This document shows, piece after piece, positions 25,669-34,504 of a DNA stretch of 64,000 nucleotides (positions are counted from its first letter, which is position 1; every line of letters starts with the position of its first letter). The position numbers were made by a program, and so were the translations under genes. Under the pieces are notes generated by a model. The model searched no databases. It saw nothing but the letters and a program-made list of their open reading frames with translations, and was not told the origin of the DNA. The stretch covers positions 186,001-250,000 of the forward strand of contig NZ_VTVE01000004.1 of NCBI RefSeq assembly GCF_010906925.1. The letters run 5' to 3'. The stretch is from Pseudobutyrivibrio xylanivorans. GTDB taxonomy: Bacteria; Bacillota; Clostridia; Lachnospirales; Lachnospiraceae.

Positions 25669-25696
25669 CTTAATAGGAAATCACTTTGTTATATCT

Positions 25697-26425
25697 TTAG
25701 AGTTCGTATTTAGATTTCTTTTTCGTTATTTCTGCCATGTAGGCGGCGGTGATGATACCAGTTGGAAGAGCGATGACTGCCATGCCAACGAGAGCTGATA
25801 TCATAGTAATCAGTCGACCCACTGTGGTAACTGGATAGATGTCACCGTAGCCGATGGTTGTAATGGAAATAGTAGCCCAGTAAAGGGCATCAAAAAAGTT
25901 GTTAAACAGATTTGGCTCAAGCTGGAAGATGAGCATTGCCGCACCAAATATGTAAATAATAATAAGGAACAAAACAGCCATAAGCTGGGACTTAACTTTT
26001 CTTATTACATTTCTGATGATAATCATTGTCTTAGAGTAGCGAACTAGTTTTAGCATTCGAAAGACTCTGAACAATCTAAGAAGAGAAATGAACCCTGATA
26101 CAGGTACAAAAAGATAGATGATAGGAATAATAGATAAGAAATCAAAAATTGCCAGGGGTGTAAAAATATATGCTATATAGGCCCTGTAGTTTTGATATCC
26201 CATTTTGTAGTCGGCAGTGTAGACTCTGGCAGCGTAGTCAAAGATGAAAAGTATGCTGACAAAGATATCTATTGTCACAAGATAACTGTTCATTTCTTTT
26301 ACGGTCAGTGGAAGTAGACCTACGATGATTGCTGTTGTCATAAGCCTGTCGTAGGCGCGGCTGGATATATCACCTATGCTGGATACTTCAATTACTTCGT
26401 ATATGCGTCGTTTAAAATCGTACAT
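25697..26425 (-). CDS. Voltage-gated-like potassium channel (Kch/ion_trans family)
   Basis: 242 residues on the minus strand. Hydrophobic helices S1-S4 (about 28-140) include an Arg/Lys-spaced S4-like segment (LLRLFRVFRMLKLVRYSK). They are followed by S5, a pore loop with the selectivity filter TTIGYGD and S6, and a short tail without an RCK domain. It should conduct K+ across the cytoplasmic membrane. Its ATG (26425) lies 10 bases after the stop of a small one-helix protein gene, whose TAG is part of the AGGAGA ribosome site, so the two are translationally coupled. Confidence 0.85.
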   Translation of the reverse strand: MYDFKRRIYEVIEVSSIGDISSRAYDRLMTTAIIVGLLPLTVKEMNSYLVTIDIFVSILFIFDYAARVYTADYKMGYQNYRAYIAYIFTPLAIFDFLSIIPIIYLFVPVSGFISLLRLFRVFRMLKLVRYSKTMIIIRNVIRKVKSQLMAVLFLIIIYIFGAAMLIFQLEPNLFNNFFDALYWATISITTIGYGDIYPVTTVGRLITMISALVGMAVIALPTGIITAAYMAEITKKKSKYEL

Positions 26426-26434
26426 AGTAGTCTC

Positions 26435-26590
26435 CTAGAAAAATCCTTTGTAAAAAGCTATCAGACCAAGAATGGCAAGAGCAGCAGTTATAATATTGCA
26501 CAAGAAAACAAAGCGTCTCGCCTGCTTGGTTTTATTGCTTTGGATTACGCCGGAATCACTTATGAAATTGTCTGTGTTGTGATCTGCCAT
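26435..26590 (-). CDS. Small single-helix membrane protein (51 aa) upstream of the potassium channel
   Basis: Minus-strand ATG at 26588-26590 preceded by GAGG, stop TAG at 26435-26437. The product has a polar N-terminus (MADHNTDNFISDSG), a basic stretch (KTKQARR) and one hydrophobic helix (FVFLCNIITAALAILGLIAF). Its stop overlaps the ribosome site of the channel gene. It could be an accessory subunit of the channel; no family is recognised. The reading frame, ribosome site and coupling support it as a real gene. Confidence 0.65.
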   Translation of the reverse strand: MADHNTDNFISDSGVIQSNKTKQARRFVFLCNIITAALAILGLIAFYKGFF

Positions 26591-26687
26591 ATATACCTCA
26601 CTATTTACTGTTATGGGTTTATAGTAGCATTAGTGTGTGAAAATTCTTTATCTAAATAGTTAAATCTAAAAATAAACTAAATATTTG

Positions 26688-26716
26688 TTGACATAGGGGT
26701 GTGATGGTGCTAATAT
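26688..26716 (+). promoter_or_regulatory. Consensus promoter of the trp operon
   Basis: TTGACA (26688-26693), a 17-base spacer, TAATAT (26711-26716). The T-box leader begins a few bases downstream. Confidence 0.9.
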
Positions 26717-26724
26717 TACTTCAA

Positions 26725-27012
26725 CACAATAAAGTATTAAACCGATGAGGGAGAAGAGTACCTCTTCATGATGTCTAAGAGAGAGCTGCGATGGTGGGAT
26801 GCAGTAGGATAGTGATTTGGGAATGGACTCCTGAGGGCGTGAGGAAATAACAGTTTTGTTAGAGTATTGCACGACGTAGGACATACGTTAGTTGTCATGG
26901 ATATGTTAGTATCCTGTAAGAGCATGGCATAGCCCATGAATTCAAGGTGGCACCGCGGATTAGATTATTCGTCCTTGATAGAAACTAAAGGTTTCTATCA
27001 AGGACTTTTTTT
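26725..27012 (+). promoter_or_regulatory. T-box riboswitch, tryptophan specifier
   Basis: The leader carries the T-box core AAGGTGGCACCGCGG (26944-26958), which binds the uncharged tRNA 3' end. The specifier-loop sequence GAATGGAC supplies UGG (Trp) at 26824-26826. AGAGAGCTGCGATGGTGGGATGCAG-like stem I apical elements precede it. A terminator follows: TCCTTGATAGAAAC paired with GTTTCTATCAAGGA (26972-26999 and on) and TTTTTTT. Uncharged tRNA-Trp should stabilise the antiterminator and switch on the trp genes. Confidence 0.95.
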
Positions 27013-27082
27013 GTTTCTATTCAGAGCCAAGTAAATCTTATCTTGAAAAGCTGCTTGCAGCAATTACAAAGGAGGAGAAAAA

Positions 27083-28144
27083 ATGATCAAAGAAGCAATC
27101 GTTAAAATCGTTAACAAGGGAGATTTAACATATGATGAAGCGTACGCTGTTATGAATGAGATTATGGATGGTGAGACAAGCCAGACTCAGAATGCAGCAT
27201 TTTTATCAGCCCTTTCTACTAAGAGTGCTAAGGCTGAGACAACAGAGGAAATTGCAGGTTGTGCAGCAGCCATGAGAGAGCATGCAGTAAAGGTTAACAC
27301 AGGCATGGAAGTGTTTGAAATCGTTGGAACAGGCGGAGACAATGCACACAGCTTTAATATTTCTACTACATCAGCTCTTGTAGCAGCAGCCGGCGGAATG
27401 AAGGTTGCAAAGCACGGCAACAGAGCAGCTTCATCTCTTTGCGGAACAGCTGATTGTCTTGAGGCTCTTGGGGTTAACATTGCTCAGGACCCAGACAAGT
27501 GTGTAGAGCTTCTTGATAAGGTAGGAATGTGCTTTTTCTTTGCTCAGAAATATCACACATCAATGAAGTACGTTGGTGCTATCAGAAAGGAACTTGGTTT
27601 TAGAACAGTATTTAATATTTTAGGACCACTTACCAATCCAGCTACTCCATCCATGCAGCTTTTAGGTGTTTATGATGAGTATTTAGTAGAGCCACTAGCT
27701 CAGGTACTTATTAACCTTGGCGTAAAGCGCGGCATGGTTGTATATGGTATGGATAAGCTTGATGAGATTTCAATGAGTGCTCCGACAAAGGTTTGTGAGA
27801 TTAAGGACGGATGGTACAAGACATACATTATCGAGCCTGAGGATTTTGGTTTTTCAAAGTGCACAAAGGATGAGTTAAAGGGCGGTACACCAGAGGAAAA
27901 TGCAAAAATCACAAGAGAGATTTTAAATGGTGCAAAGGGACCTAAGAGAGATGCAGTTCTTATGAATGCAGGTGCTTCACTTTACATCGGAGGCAAGGCA
28001 GATTCATTTAAAGAAGGAATTGAGCTTGCAGCAAGCATCATCGATTCAGGTAAGGCTCTTGAGACATTAGAGAAGTTTATTATAGTTAGCAATGAAATCA
28101 AGGAAGATTCTTCAGCTAGCGAAGCAAAGACAAGTGCAGTTTAG
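27083..28144 (+). CDS. trpD: Anthranilate phosphoribosyltransferase
   Basis: 353 residues. It transfers the phosphoribosyl group of PRPP to anthranilate in tryptophan synthesis. Signature regions are [17 protein letters not shown] (PRPP loop), [21 protein letters not shown] and [19 protein letters not shown]. It is first in the operon directly behind the T-box, with AGGAGG 9 bases before ATG 27083. Unlike in many bacteria, it is not fused to trpG. The Ser/Glu-rich tail ([14 protein letters not shown]) is slightly longer than usual. Confidence 0.96.
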   Translation: MIKEAIVKIVNKGDLTYDEAYAVMNEIMDGETSQTQNAAFLSALSTKSAKAETTEEIAGCAAAMREHAVKVNTGMEVFEIVGTGGDNAHSFNISTTSALVAAAGGMKVAKHGNRAASSLCGTADCLEALGVNIAQDPDKCVELLDKVGMCFFFAQKYHTSMKYVGAIRKELGFRTVFNILGPLTNPATPSMQLLGVYDEYLVEPLAQVLINLGVKRGMVVYGMDKLDEISMSAPTKVCEIKDGWYKTYIIEPEDFGFSKCTKDELKGGTPEENAKITREILNGAKGPKRDAVLMNAGASLYIGGKADSFKEGIELAASIIDSGKALETLEKFIIVSNEIKEDSSASEAKTSAV

Positions 28145-28153
28145 GAGATGTTT

Positions 28154-28933
28154 ATGAATATACTTGATGAGCTGGCAGAATATGCAAAGGTACGAGTAAA
28201 AGAGGCCAAAGAGATTAGACCACTTGATGTAGTTAAGACCGAGGCATTATCAAAACCAAAGGGTGATTTTGAATTTGAAAAAGCCCTGAAAAAAGATGGA
28301 ATGAGTTTCATATGCGAATGCAAAAAGGCATCTCCATCAAAGGGAATAATAGCCGAGGAATTTGATTATCTTACAATTGCAAAGGATTATGAGGCCGCTG
28401 GAGCTGATTGCATTTCAGTTTTGACAGAGCCAAAGTGGTTCTTAGGAAGTGATCAGTATCTACAGGAAATCACAGACGCAGTTAGCATTCCTGTTATCCG
28501 AAAGGATTTTACAGTAGATGAATACATGATTTACGAGGCTAAGCTACTTGGTGCCAAGGCAGTACTTCTCATTTGCGCAATCCTGACAGAGGAGCAGATA
28601 AGAGAGTATATTCGTATATGCGATACACTTGGAATAAGCGCTTTGGTTGAAGCTCATGATGAGGCAGAGATTCAGATAGCTGTCCACGCAGGAGCTAGAG
28701 TGATTGGAGTGAATAACAGAAATCTCAAGGATTTTTCAGTTGATACTTCAAACAGCAGACGCTTGAGACAGATGATACCTGAGGATGTAGTTTTTGTTTC
28801 AGAAAGTGGAATCAAGGACGCTAGCGATATAGAGCTTTTAAATGAAGCTAAAGTAGATGCAGTTTTAATTGGTGAGACATTGATGAAGGCCCAGGATAAG
28901 GCCGCTAAGCTAAAGGAATTAAGAGGGAATTGA
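28154..28933 (+). CDS. trpC: Indole-3-glycerol-phosphate synthase
   Basis: 259 residues of (beta/alpha)8 fold. Catalytic and phosphate-binding stretches are visible: [67 protein letters not shown] and [12 protein letters not shown] with a final VLIGETLM. The start is ATG 28154, because AGGAG (28143-28147) is 6 bases upstream; ATG 28148 touches that site. The site overlaps the trpD stop, so the two are coupled. Confidence 0.95.
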   Translation: MNILDELAEYAKVRVKEAKEIRPLDVVKTEALSKPKGDFEFEKALKKDGMSFICECKKASPSKGIIAEEFDYLTIAKDYEAAGADCISVLTEPKWFLGSDQYLQEITDAVSIPVIRKDFTVDEYMIYEAKLLGAKAVLLICAILTEEQIREYIRICDTLGISALVEAHDEAEIQIAVHAGARVIGVNNRNLKDFSVDTSNSRRLRQMIPEDVVFVSESGIKDASDIELLNEAKVDAVLIGETLMKAQDKAAKLKELRGN

Positions 28934-28934
28934 T

Positions 28935-30725
28935 ATGACAGCAATTAAATTATGTGGACTTACAAGAGAAGAAGACATTAAAAAGGCAAATGAAGTAAAG
29001 CCAGAATATGTCGGATTTGTTTTCTACGAGAAAAGTAGAAGAAAAGTATCAAAGGACCAGGCTAAGAAATTTAGAGCAATGCTTAATCCTGAAATCAAAA
29101 CAGTAGGTGTTTTTGTGGATGCTAATCCAGTGGAAATCGAGGATTTATTCCAGGAGAAGATCATTGATGTGGCTCAGCTTCATGGAAATGAGGATGAGGA
29201 ATATATCAAGGAGCTTCAGGATAAGAGCATTCCAGTAATCAAGATGTTTAAGGGTGATTCTCCTGAAGAATTGCTTAAGGCAGAAAAATCCAGCGCGGAC
29301 ATGGTTATGTTTGATGCAGGCAAGGGCGAGGGCAATACTTTAAACTGGAACCTTCTTACATATGTAGAGCGACCATTTATTTTAGCTGGTGGCCTCAATC
29401 AGGAAAATGTAGCAAAGGCTATAAAGGCAACCAATCCTTATGCTGTTGATGTCAGCACAGGTATTGAAACTGATAAATTAAAAGATGGACAGAAGATGAA
29501 AGAATTCGTAAATGCGGTAAGAGAGGATGCAAAAGTGGTGAAAAGCAAGGGCAGATTTGGTATCCACGGTGGACAGTATATTCCTGAGACACTGATGAAT
29601 GCAGTAAATGAGCTTGAAGAAGCATACAATCATTATAAAGATGACCCAGAGTTCAATCGTGAGCTCAAGGACTTACTTGACAATTATGCAGGCCGTCCAA
29701 GCCTTCTATATTATGCAGAAAAGATGACAAAGGATCTTGGTGGAGCCAAGATTTATCTTAAGAGAGAGGATTTAAATCACACAGGTTCTCACAAGATTAA
29801 CAATGTATTAGGTCAGGCTCTTCTTGCAAAGAAGATGGGTAAGACAAGACTTATTGCAGAGACAGGTGCAGGTCAGCACGGTGTTGCAACTGCAACAGCA
29901 GCAGCTCTCCTTGGAATGGAATGTGTCATTTTCATGGGAGAGGAAGATACTAAGCGCCAGGCACTTAACGTATATAGAATGAAGCTTTTAGGTGCAGATG
30001 TAGTGCCAGTAACTAGCGGTACAGCTACACTTAAAGATGCGGTTTCAGAGTGCATGCGTGAGTGGACTACAAGAATCGATGATACACATTATTGCCTTGG
30101 CTCTGTTATGGGACCACATCCATTCCCTACAATCGTTAGAGATTTCCAGGCTGTTATTTCAAAGGAAAGCAGACAGCAGATTTTAGAGGTAGAGGGTAGA
30201 CTTCCTGATGCAGTTATCGCTTGCGTTGGTGGTGGTAGCAATGCTATGGGAAGCTTCTATCACTACATCGGTGATGAGGGAGTTAAGCTCATCGGATGTG
30301 AGGCTGCAGGTAGAGGTATTGATACATTTGAGACAGCGGCAACGGTTAATACTGGTAAGGTAGGTATTTTCCATGGTATGAAGTCATATTTCTGTCAGGA
30401 TAAATATGGTCAGATTGCTCCAGTTTACTCTATTTCAGCAGGTCTTGATTATCCTGGTGTTGGACCAGAGCATGCTTATCTTCATGATATTCATAGAGCA
30501 GAGTATGTGCCAGTTACAGACGTAGAGGCTGTAGAGGCTTTTGAATACATTGCAAAGACAGAAGGAATCATTGCAGCTATCGAGAGTTCTCATGCTATTG
30601 CATATGCTAGAAAGCTTGCTCCTACAATGGACAAGGACCAGATTATTATTGTTACAGTTTCAGGCCGCGGTGATAAGGACTGCGCAGCAATTGCCCGCTA
30701 TAGAGGGGAGGACATCTATGAGTAA
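28935..30725 (+). CDS. trpFB: Fusion of phosphoribosylanthranilate isomerase (TrpF) and tryptophan synthase beta chain (TrpB)
   Basis: One 596-residue frame without interruption. Residues 1 to about 198 are TrpF ([12 protein letters not shown] with the catalytic Cys, [28 protein letters not shown] with the catalytic Asp, [19 protein letters not shown]). After a short linker (VVKSK), residues from about 206 are Trp[17 protein letters not shown], the PLP lysine Lys287 in [50 protein letters not shown]. TrpF acts two steps before TrpB, so the fusion joins non-consecutive steps; TrpC and TrpA flank it. It starts one base after the trpC stop and overlaps trpA by 8 bases. No frameshift was seen at the junction. 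Confidence 0.95.
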   Translation: MTAIKLCGLTREEDIKKANEVKPEYVGFVFYEKSRRKVSKDQAKKFRAMLNPEIKTVGVFVDANPVEIEDLFQEKIIDVAQLHGNEDEEYIKELQDKSIPVIKMFKGDSPEELLKAEKSSADMVMFDAGKGEGNTLNWNLLTYVERPFILAGGLNQENVAKAIKATNPYAVDVSTGIETDKLKDGQKMKEFVNAVREDAKVVKSKGRFGIHGGQYIPETLMNAVNELEEAYNHYKDDPEFNRELKDLLDNYAGRPSLLYYAEKMTKDLGGAKIYLKREDLNHTGSHKINNVLGQALLAKKMGKTRLIAETGAGQHGVATATAAALLGMECVIFMGEEDTKRQALNVYRMKLLGADVVPVTSGTATLKDAVSECMREWTTRIDDTHYCLGSVMGPHPFPTIVRDFQAVISKESRQQILEVEGRLPDAVIACVGGGSNAMGSFYHYIGDEGVKLIGCEAAGRGIDTFETAATVNTGKVGIFHGMKSYFCQDKYGQIAPVYSISAGLDYPGVGPEHAYLHDIHRAEYVPVTDVEAVEAFEYIAKTEGIIAAIESSHAIAYARKLAPTMDKDQIIIVTVSGRGDKDCAAIARYRGEDIYE

Positions 30726-31491
30726 GATTACAGAAGCATTCAACAAAAAAGCATTTATCCCATTTATCACATGCGGAGATCCAGATTTAGATACAACAAA
30801 AGAAATCATAAAAGAATTGGCTGCAAATGGCGCTGATTTAATTGAGCTTGGCATACCATTTTCTGACCCAACAGCTGAGGGACCAGTAATTATGGAGGCC
30901 AATATCAGAGCTCTTAAAAACAACATTACTACAGATGATGTATTTGAAATGGTAGCGGAAGTAAGCCCTACTGTTTCTACACCACTTGTATTTATGACAT
31001 ATGCCAATGTGGTTTACTCTTATGGAATCGACAGATTCTTCGAGAGATGTCAGGACACAGGAATCTGCGGAATCATTTTACCTGACGTACCATTTGAGGA
31101 AAAGGCAGAGTTTGAGGATGCTGCAGCAGAGTATGGAGTAGAGTTTATCTCAATGGTTGCTCCTACTTCTGAGGACAGAATCGACAAGATTTCTGCAGAT
31201 GCCAAGGGATTTATTTATATCGTTTCAAGCCTTGGAGTTACAGGTGAGCGTTCTAAAATCAATAGCAACATCAAGGCAGTAGTTGAGCGAGTTCGCAAGA
31301 ATACAGATGTACCTTGTGCAGTAGGATTTGGTATTTCTACACCAGAACAGGCTGCAGAGATGGCTGATATTGCAGATGGTGCAATTGTTGGTTCTGCCAT
31401 TGTGAAAGTGGTAGCTGAGTATGGCAAAGAAGCACCACAACAGGTAGGAAAGTTCGTAAAATCAATGAAAGAGGCTTATCATGTTTCCTAG
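30718..31491 (+). CDS. trpA: Tryptophan synthase alpha chain
   Basis: 257 residues from ATG 30718, overlapping the trpFB stop by 8 bases; a longer in-frame frame upstream lies within trpB and is ignored. It cleaves indole-3-glycerol phosphate to indole, which is channelled to TrpB. Motifs: [38 protein letters not shown] (catalytic Glu and Asp), [28 protein letters not shown] and [22 protein letters not shown]. It overlaps trpE by 11 bases. Confidence 0.96.
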   Translation: MSKITEAFNKKAFIPFITCGDPDLDTTKEIIKELAANGADLIELGIPFSDPTAEGPVIMEANIRALKNNITTDDVFEMVAEVSPTVSTPLVFMTYANVVYSYGIDRFFERCQDTGICGIILPDVPFEEKAEFEDAAAEYGVEFISMVAPTSEDRIDKISADAKGFIYIVSSLGVTGERSKINSNIKAVVERVRKNTDVPCAVGFGISTPEQAAEMADIADGAIVGSAIVKVVAEYGKEAPQQVGKFVKSMKEAYHVS

Positions 31492-32989
31492 TATCGAAGA
31501 AGTAGTACGACTTGCAAAGACAAAAGAATACAAAAGAATTCCAGTTGCTATAGAGATGCTTTCAGATAGCCTTACCACTATTGAGGCAGTGCGCATTTTA
31601 AGAAATGCAAGTCATCAGTGCTATCTTCTTGAAAGTGCTAGTCAGACAGAGACCTGGGGAAGATATTCATTCTTAGGATTCAATCCTAAAATGGAAATTA
31701 CCTGCCAGGATGGAGTTGTCTCTATCAAGGAGAATAGTGGTAACAGCAAGACACTAATCGAAGAGAGAAAAGTGGCTCACCCAGGAGAGATTTTACGAGA
31801 GGTCATCAAGAAATATAAGTCTCCTACAATCCAGGGACTTCCTACATTTACAGGCGGTCTGGTAGGATATTTTTCTTATGATTACATCAAATATAGTGAG
31901 CCAAAGCTAGTTCTTGAGAATCATGGTGAGGATGAATTCAAGGACATGGATTTGATGCTCTTTGATGATGTAATAGCCTTTGATAATTTCAGACAGAAAA
32001 TATATTTAATTACAGGTATTTCCCTTGATGGAGTTTCAGATAAGGAAAGCGATATCGCTTCTGAATACGAGGATGCGAATCATAGACTTGAGGCTCTTAA
32101 GGATATTCTCACAAAGGGAAAGAAAAAAGAATTTGAGCCTCTTAAGCTAGACTCACAAATCCAGCCAAAGTTTACAAAGGCTGAGTATGGAAATATGGTG
32201 GAGAAGGCCAAGAACTATATTAAGGAAGGTGATATTTTCCAGGTGGTTCTTTCTAATCCACTTACTGCAAAAGCAAGTGGAAGTCTATTTGATGTGTACA
32301 GACTTCTTAGAGCTAGCAATCCATCGCCATATATGTTCTATTTTTCAAGTGATGACATTGAAATAGCAGGAGCATCACCTGAGACACTTGTCAAGGTGGA
32401 GCAGCGAAAGGTAAGCACTTTCCCTCTTGCTGGTACAAGACCAAGAGGAAAAAATCAGGCTGAGGATGAGGCACTGGAGGCAGAGCTTCTTGCAGATGAA
32501 AAAGAGCGAGCAGAGCACAATATGCTTGTGGATTTAGGTCGTAACGATATTGGAAAAATCAGTCGAATTGGCTCTGTAAATGTTGAAAAGTACATGGGGA
32601 TTGAGCGATATTCTCATGTAATGCATATAGGTTCAACAGTTGTTGGAGAGCTGGCCGAGGACAAGGATGTAATCGATGCGGTAGATGCCATCCTTCCAGC
32701 TGGTACACTTTCTGGTGCGCCTAAATTTAGAGCCTGTGAGATTATCGAGGAGCTGGAGCAAAGCAAGCGAGGCATCTATGGTGGAGCGCTTGGATACATT
32801 GATTTCTCAGGAAATCTAGATGTGTGTATCGCCATAAGACTTGTTTATAAGAAAAATGATAGTATATGCATTCGCTCAGGAGCTGGTATCGTATTTGATT
32901 CTGTACCAGAAAAGGAAGCTGAAGAATGCATTAACAAGGCCAAGGCTGTAGTGAAGGCTGTGGAGCAGGCCGAGGGAGGATTAGAATGA
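31481..32989 (+). CDS. trpE: Anthranilate synthase component I
   Basis: 502 residues. It forms anthranilate from chorismate using ammonia delivered by TrpG. The N-terminal feedback element YLLESASQTETWGRYSFLG includes the LLES motif that binds inhibitory tryptophan. The catalytic part has FQVVLSNPLTAKASGSLFDV, AGASPETLVKVE, FPLAGTRPRGKN, AEHNMLVDLGRNDIGKIS, VMHIGSTVVGEL and ILPAGTLSGAPKFRA. It lies fifth in the operon rather than first, starting inside the end of trpA and overlapping trpG by 4 bases. Confidence 0.95.
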   Translation: MFPSIEEVVRLAKTKEYKRIPVAIEMLSDSLTTIEAVRILRNASHQCYLLESASQTETWGRYSFLGFNPKMEITCQDGVVSIKENSGNSKTLIEERKVAHPGEILREVIKKYKSPTIQGLPTFTGGLVGYFSYDYIKYSEPKLVLENHGEDEFKDMDLMLFDDVIAFDNFRQKIYLITGISLDGVSDKESDIASEYEDANHRLEALKDILTKGKKKEFEPLKLDSQIQPKFTKAEYGNMVEKAKNYIKEGDIFQVVLSNPLTAKASGSLFDVYRLLRASNPSPYMFYFSSDDIEIAGASPETLVKVEQRKVSTFPLAGTRPRGKNQAEDEALEAELLADEKERAEHNMLVDLGRNDIGKISRIGSVNVEKYMGIERYSHVMHIGSTVVGELAEDKDVIDAVDAILPAGTLSGAPKFRACEIIEELEQSKRGIYGGALGYIDFSGNLDVCIAIRLVYKKNDSICIRSGAGIVFDSVPEKEAEECINKAKAVVKAVEQAEGGLE

Positions 32990-33552
32990 TTTTATTAATT
33001 GATAACTATGATAGTTTTTCATATAACTTGTATCAATTGATAGGTGACATCGAGCCTGATGTGAGAGTTGTGAGAAATGATGAACTCAGTATACAGGACA
33101 TTGAAAAGCTGAATCCTAGCCAGATTATCATTTCCCCAGGGCCAGGTCGTCCAATTGATGCTGGAATATGCGAGGAGGTAATAGCTCATTTTGCAGGCAA
33201 GATTCCTATTCTCGGTGTGTGTCTTGGCCATCAGGCTATCTGCGAGACATTTGGTGCCGAGATTACCTATGCTAAGGAGCTTAAGCATGGCAAGCAGTCT
33301 AGGGTAAAGATAGACAAGGAGTGCAAGGTATTTAGAGGTCTTCCAGATGAGATAAAGGTAGCTAGATATCATTCTCTTGCAGCAGATACTAACACACTTC
33401 CAGGCAATCTACAGGTGGTTGCATTATCTGATGACAATGATGTGATGGCTGTAAAACACAAGGATTACGAAGTATATGGATTACAGTTTCATCCAGAGTC
33501 TATTTTGACTCCAAATGGCAAGCAGATGTTAGAAAACTTCCTTATGGCATAA
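32986..33552 (+). CDS. trpG: Anthranilate synthase component II (glutamine amidotransferase)
   Basis: 188 residues, a class I glutamine amidotransferase: LIDNYDSFSYNLYQLIG at the N-terminus, nucleophile Cys in GVCLGHQAI, and His/Glu in LQFHPESILT. It supplies ammonia to TrpE; it might also serve PabB, for which no gene is seen here. The ATGA overlap with trpE implies coupled, equimolar synthesis. Confidence 0.94.
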   Translation: MILLIDNYDSFSYNLYQLIGDIEPDVRVVRNDELSIQDIEKLNPSQIIISPGPGRPIDAGICEEVIAHFAGKIPILGVCLGHQAICETFGAEITYAKELKHGKQSRVKIDKECKVFRGLPDEIKVARYHSLAADTNTLPGNLQVVALSDDNDVMAVKHKDYEVYGLQFHPESILTPNGKQMLENFLMA

Positions 33553-33623
33553 TTAAATAGTGATGGAAGAGAATAGGATAGAGATTTAATCCTATTTTCC
33601 ACGTGTCAATTATGATAAAATCT

Positions 33624-33659
33624 AAGATGTGGTTTTGGTAACTACATCTTATTTTTTTG
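33624..33659 (+). terminator. Terminator of the trp operon
   Basis: AAGATGTGGT (33624-33633) pairs with ACTACATCTT (33641-33650) with one wobble, then ATTTTTTT. A weaker AATAGGAT/ATCCTATT stem lies just upstream (33573-33596). Confidence 0.75.
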
Positions 33660-33686
33660 ACTAAGTATCTTATGGTGAGGTGGGAA

Positions 33687-34334
33687 ATGGATAATTCAAA
33701 AAAGAGACTTAATGATATATTGCGTCAGCTGGCAGAGATAGATTATGTGCATCCTGAGGATATTCCTAATATTGATTTATACATGGATCAGGTGCTGACA
33801 TTTTTGAATCAGGAGCTTGGTACTGTCCGAGAGGTTAATGAGGACAAGGCTATGACCAAGACCATGATTAACAACTACACCAAGAATCAGATTCTGCCAC
33901 CACCTGAGAAAAAGAAATATTCTAGGGAGCATATGCTCAATTTGATTTTTATCTATTATTTCAAGAATTTCCTTGGGCTCAAGGATATCAAGAGTATATT
34001 AGACCCAATAAATGCCAAATATTACGGTGATAGTGAGGGCGTTGATTTCTTTGACATCTACTGCAATATGGTAGGCTACGAGCACACTGTTGCCAAGGAA
34101 GTTACAAAGGATATTATTAAAAAATATAATTTCAGCCGTGCGGTGTTTGAGGAGGAGGATGAAGAGAGCAAGGATATTTTACAGGACTTTACATTTATCT
34201 GCCTTCTTTCATTTGACGTGTTCGTAAAGAAGATGATGATAGAGCAGTATATTTCTGACCGCAGGAAAGAGGAAGAGGAGCAGGCGGATAAATCTGAGGA
34301 CAGTGAAGCTAAGACAGAGGAATCACAGAAATAA
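33687..34334 (+). CDS. DUF1836 domain protein, MerR-like helix-turn-helix
   Basis: 215 residues if started at ATG 33687 (GAGGTGGG upstream); ATG 33672 is also possible. The middle part (TKTMINNYTKNQILPPPEKK, then YSREHMLNLIFIYYFKNFLG) has the winged-helix pattern of MerR-type proteins and matches the DUF1836 family of Clostridia. The C-terminus is an acidic, Glu/Lys-rich tail. It is probably a regulator of unknown target. It stands between the trp terminator and pcrA, with 170 bases before the latter. Confidence 0.75.
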   Translation: MDNSKKRLNDILRQLAEIDYVHPEDIPNIDLYMDQVLTFLNQELGTVREVNEDKAMTKTMINNYTKNQILPPPEKKKYSREHMLNLIFIYYFKNFLGLKDIKSILDPINAKYYGDSEGVDFFDIYCNMVGYEHTVAKEVTKDIIKKYNFSRAVFEEEDEESKDILQDFTFICLLSFDVFVKKMMIEQYISDRRKEEEEQADKSEDSEAKTEESQK

Positions 34335-34410
34335 ATTGTTCTTTATACAAAGCATTATAAAGGTAGCATGAGATTTAATTCTATGTTACAATAATAGAAC
34401 AAATTTTCGA

Positions 34411-34470
34411 AAATCTGCCATGGGTTCTATGGTAGATTTGCCATCTCTGGGGAGCTTACAGTGGAGATGG
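34411..34470 (+). other. Two stem-loops upstream of pcrA
   Basis: AAATCTGCCAT pairs with ATGGTAGATTT (34411-34439, 7-base loop), and CCATCTC (34441-34447) pairs with GAGATGG (34464-34470). A T6 run follows 9 bases later. They could be the terminator of the DUF1836 gene plus a pcrA leader; the remainder of the gap is featureless. Confidence 0.5.
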
Positions 34471-34504
34471 TTCAATACTTTTTTAGTAAGGATAATAATT
34501 AGTT

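Noticed and set aside
30541-30717. N-terminal extension of trpA inside trpB
   Set aside because: The added residues are low-complexity Leu/Arg/Gln and unlike TrpA; ATG 30718 gives the standard length and overlap.
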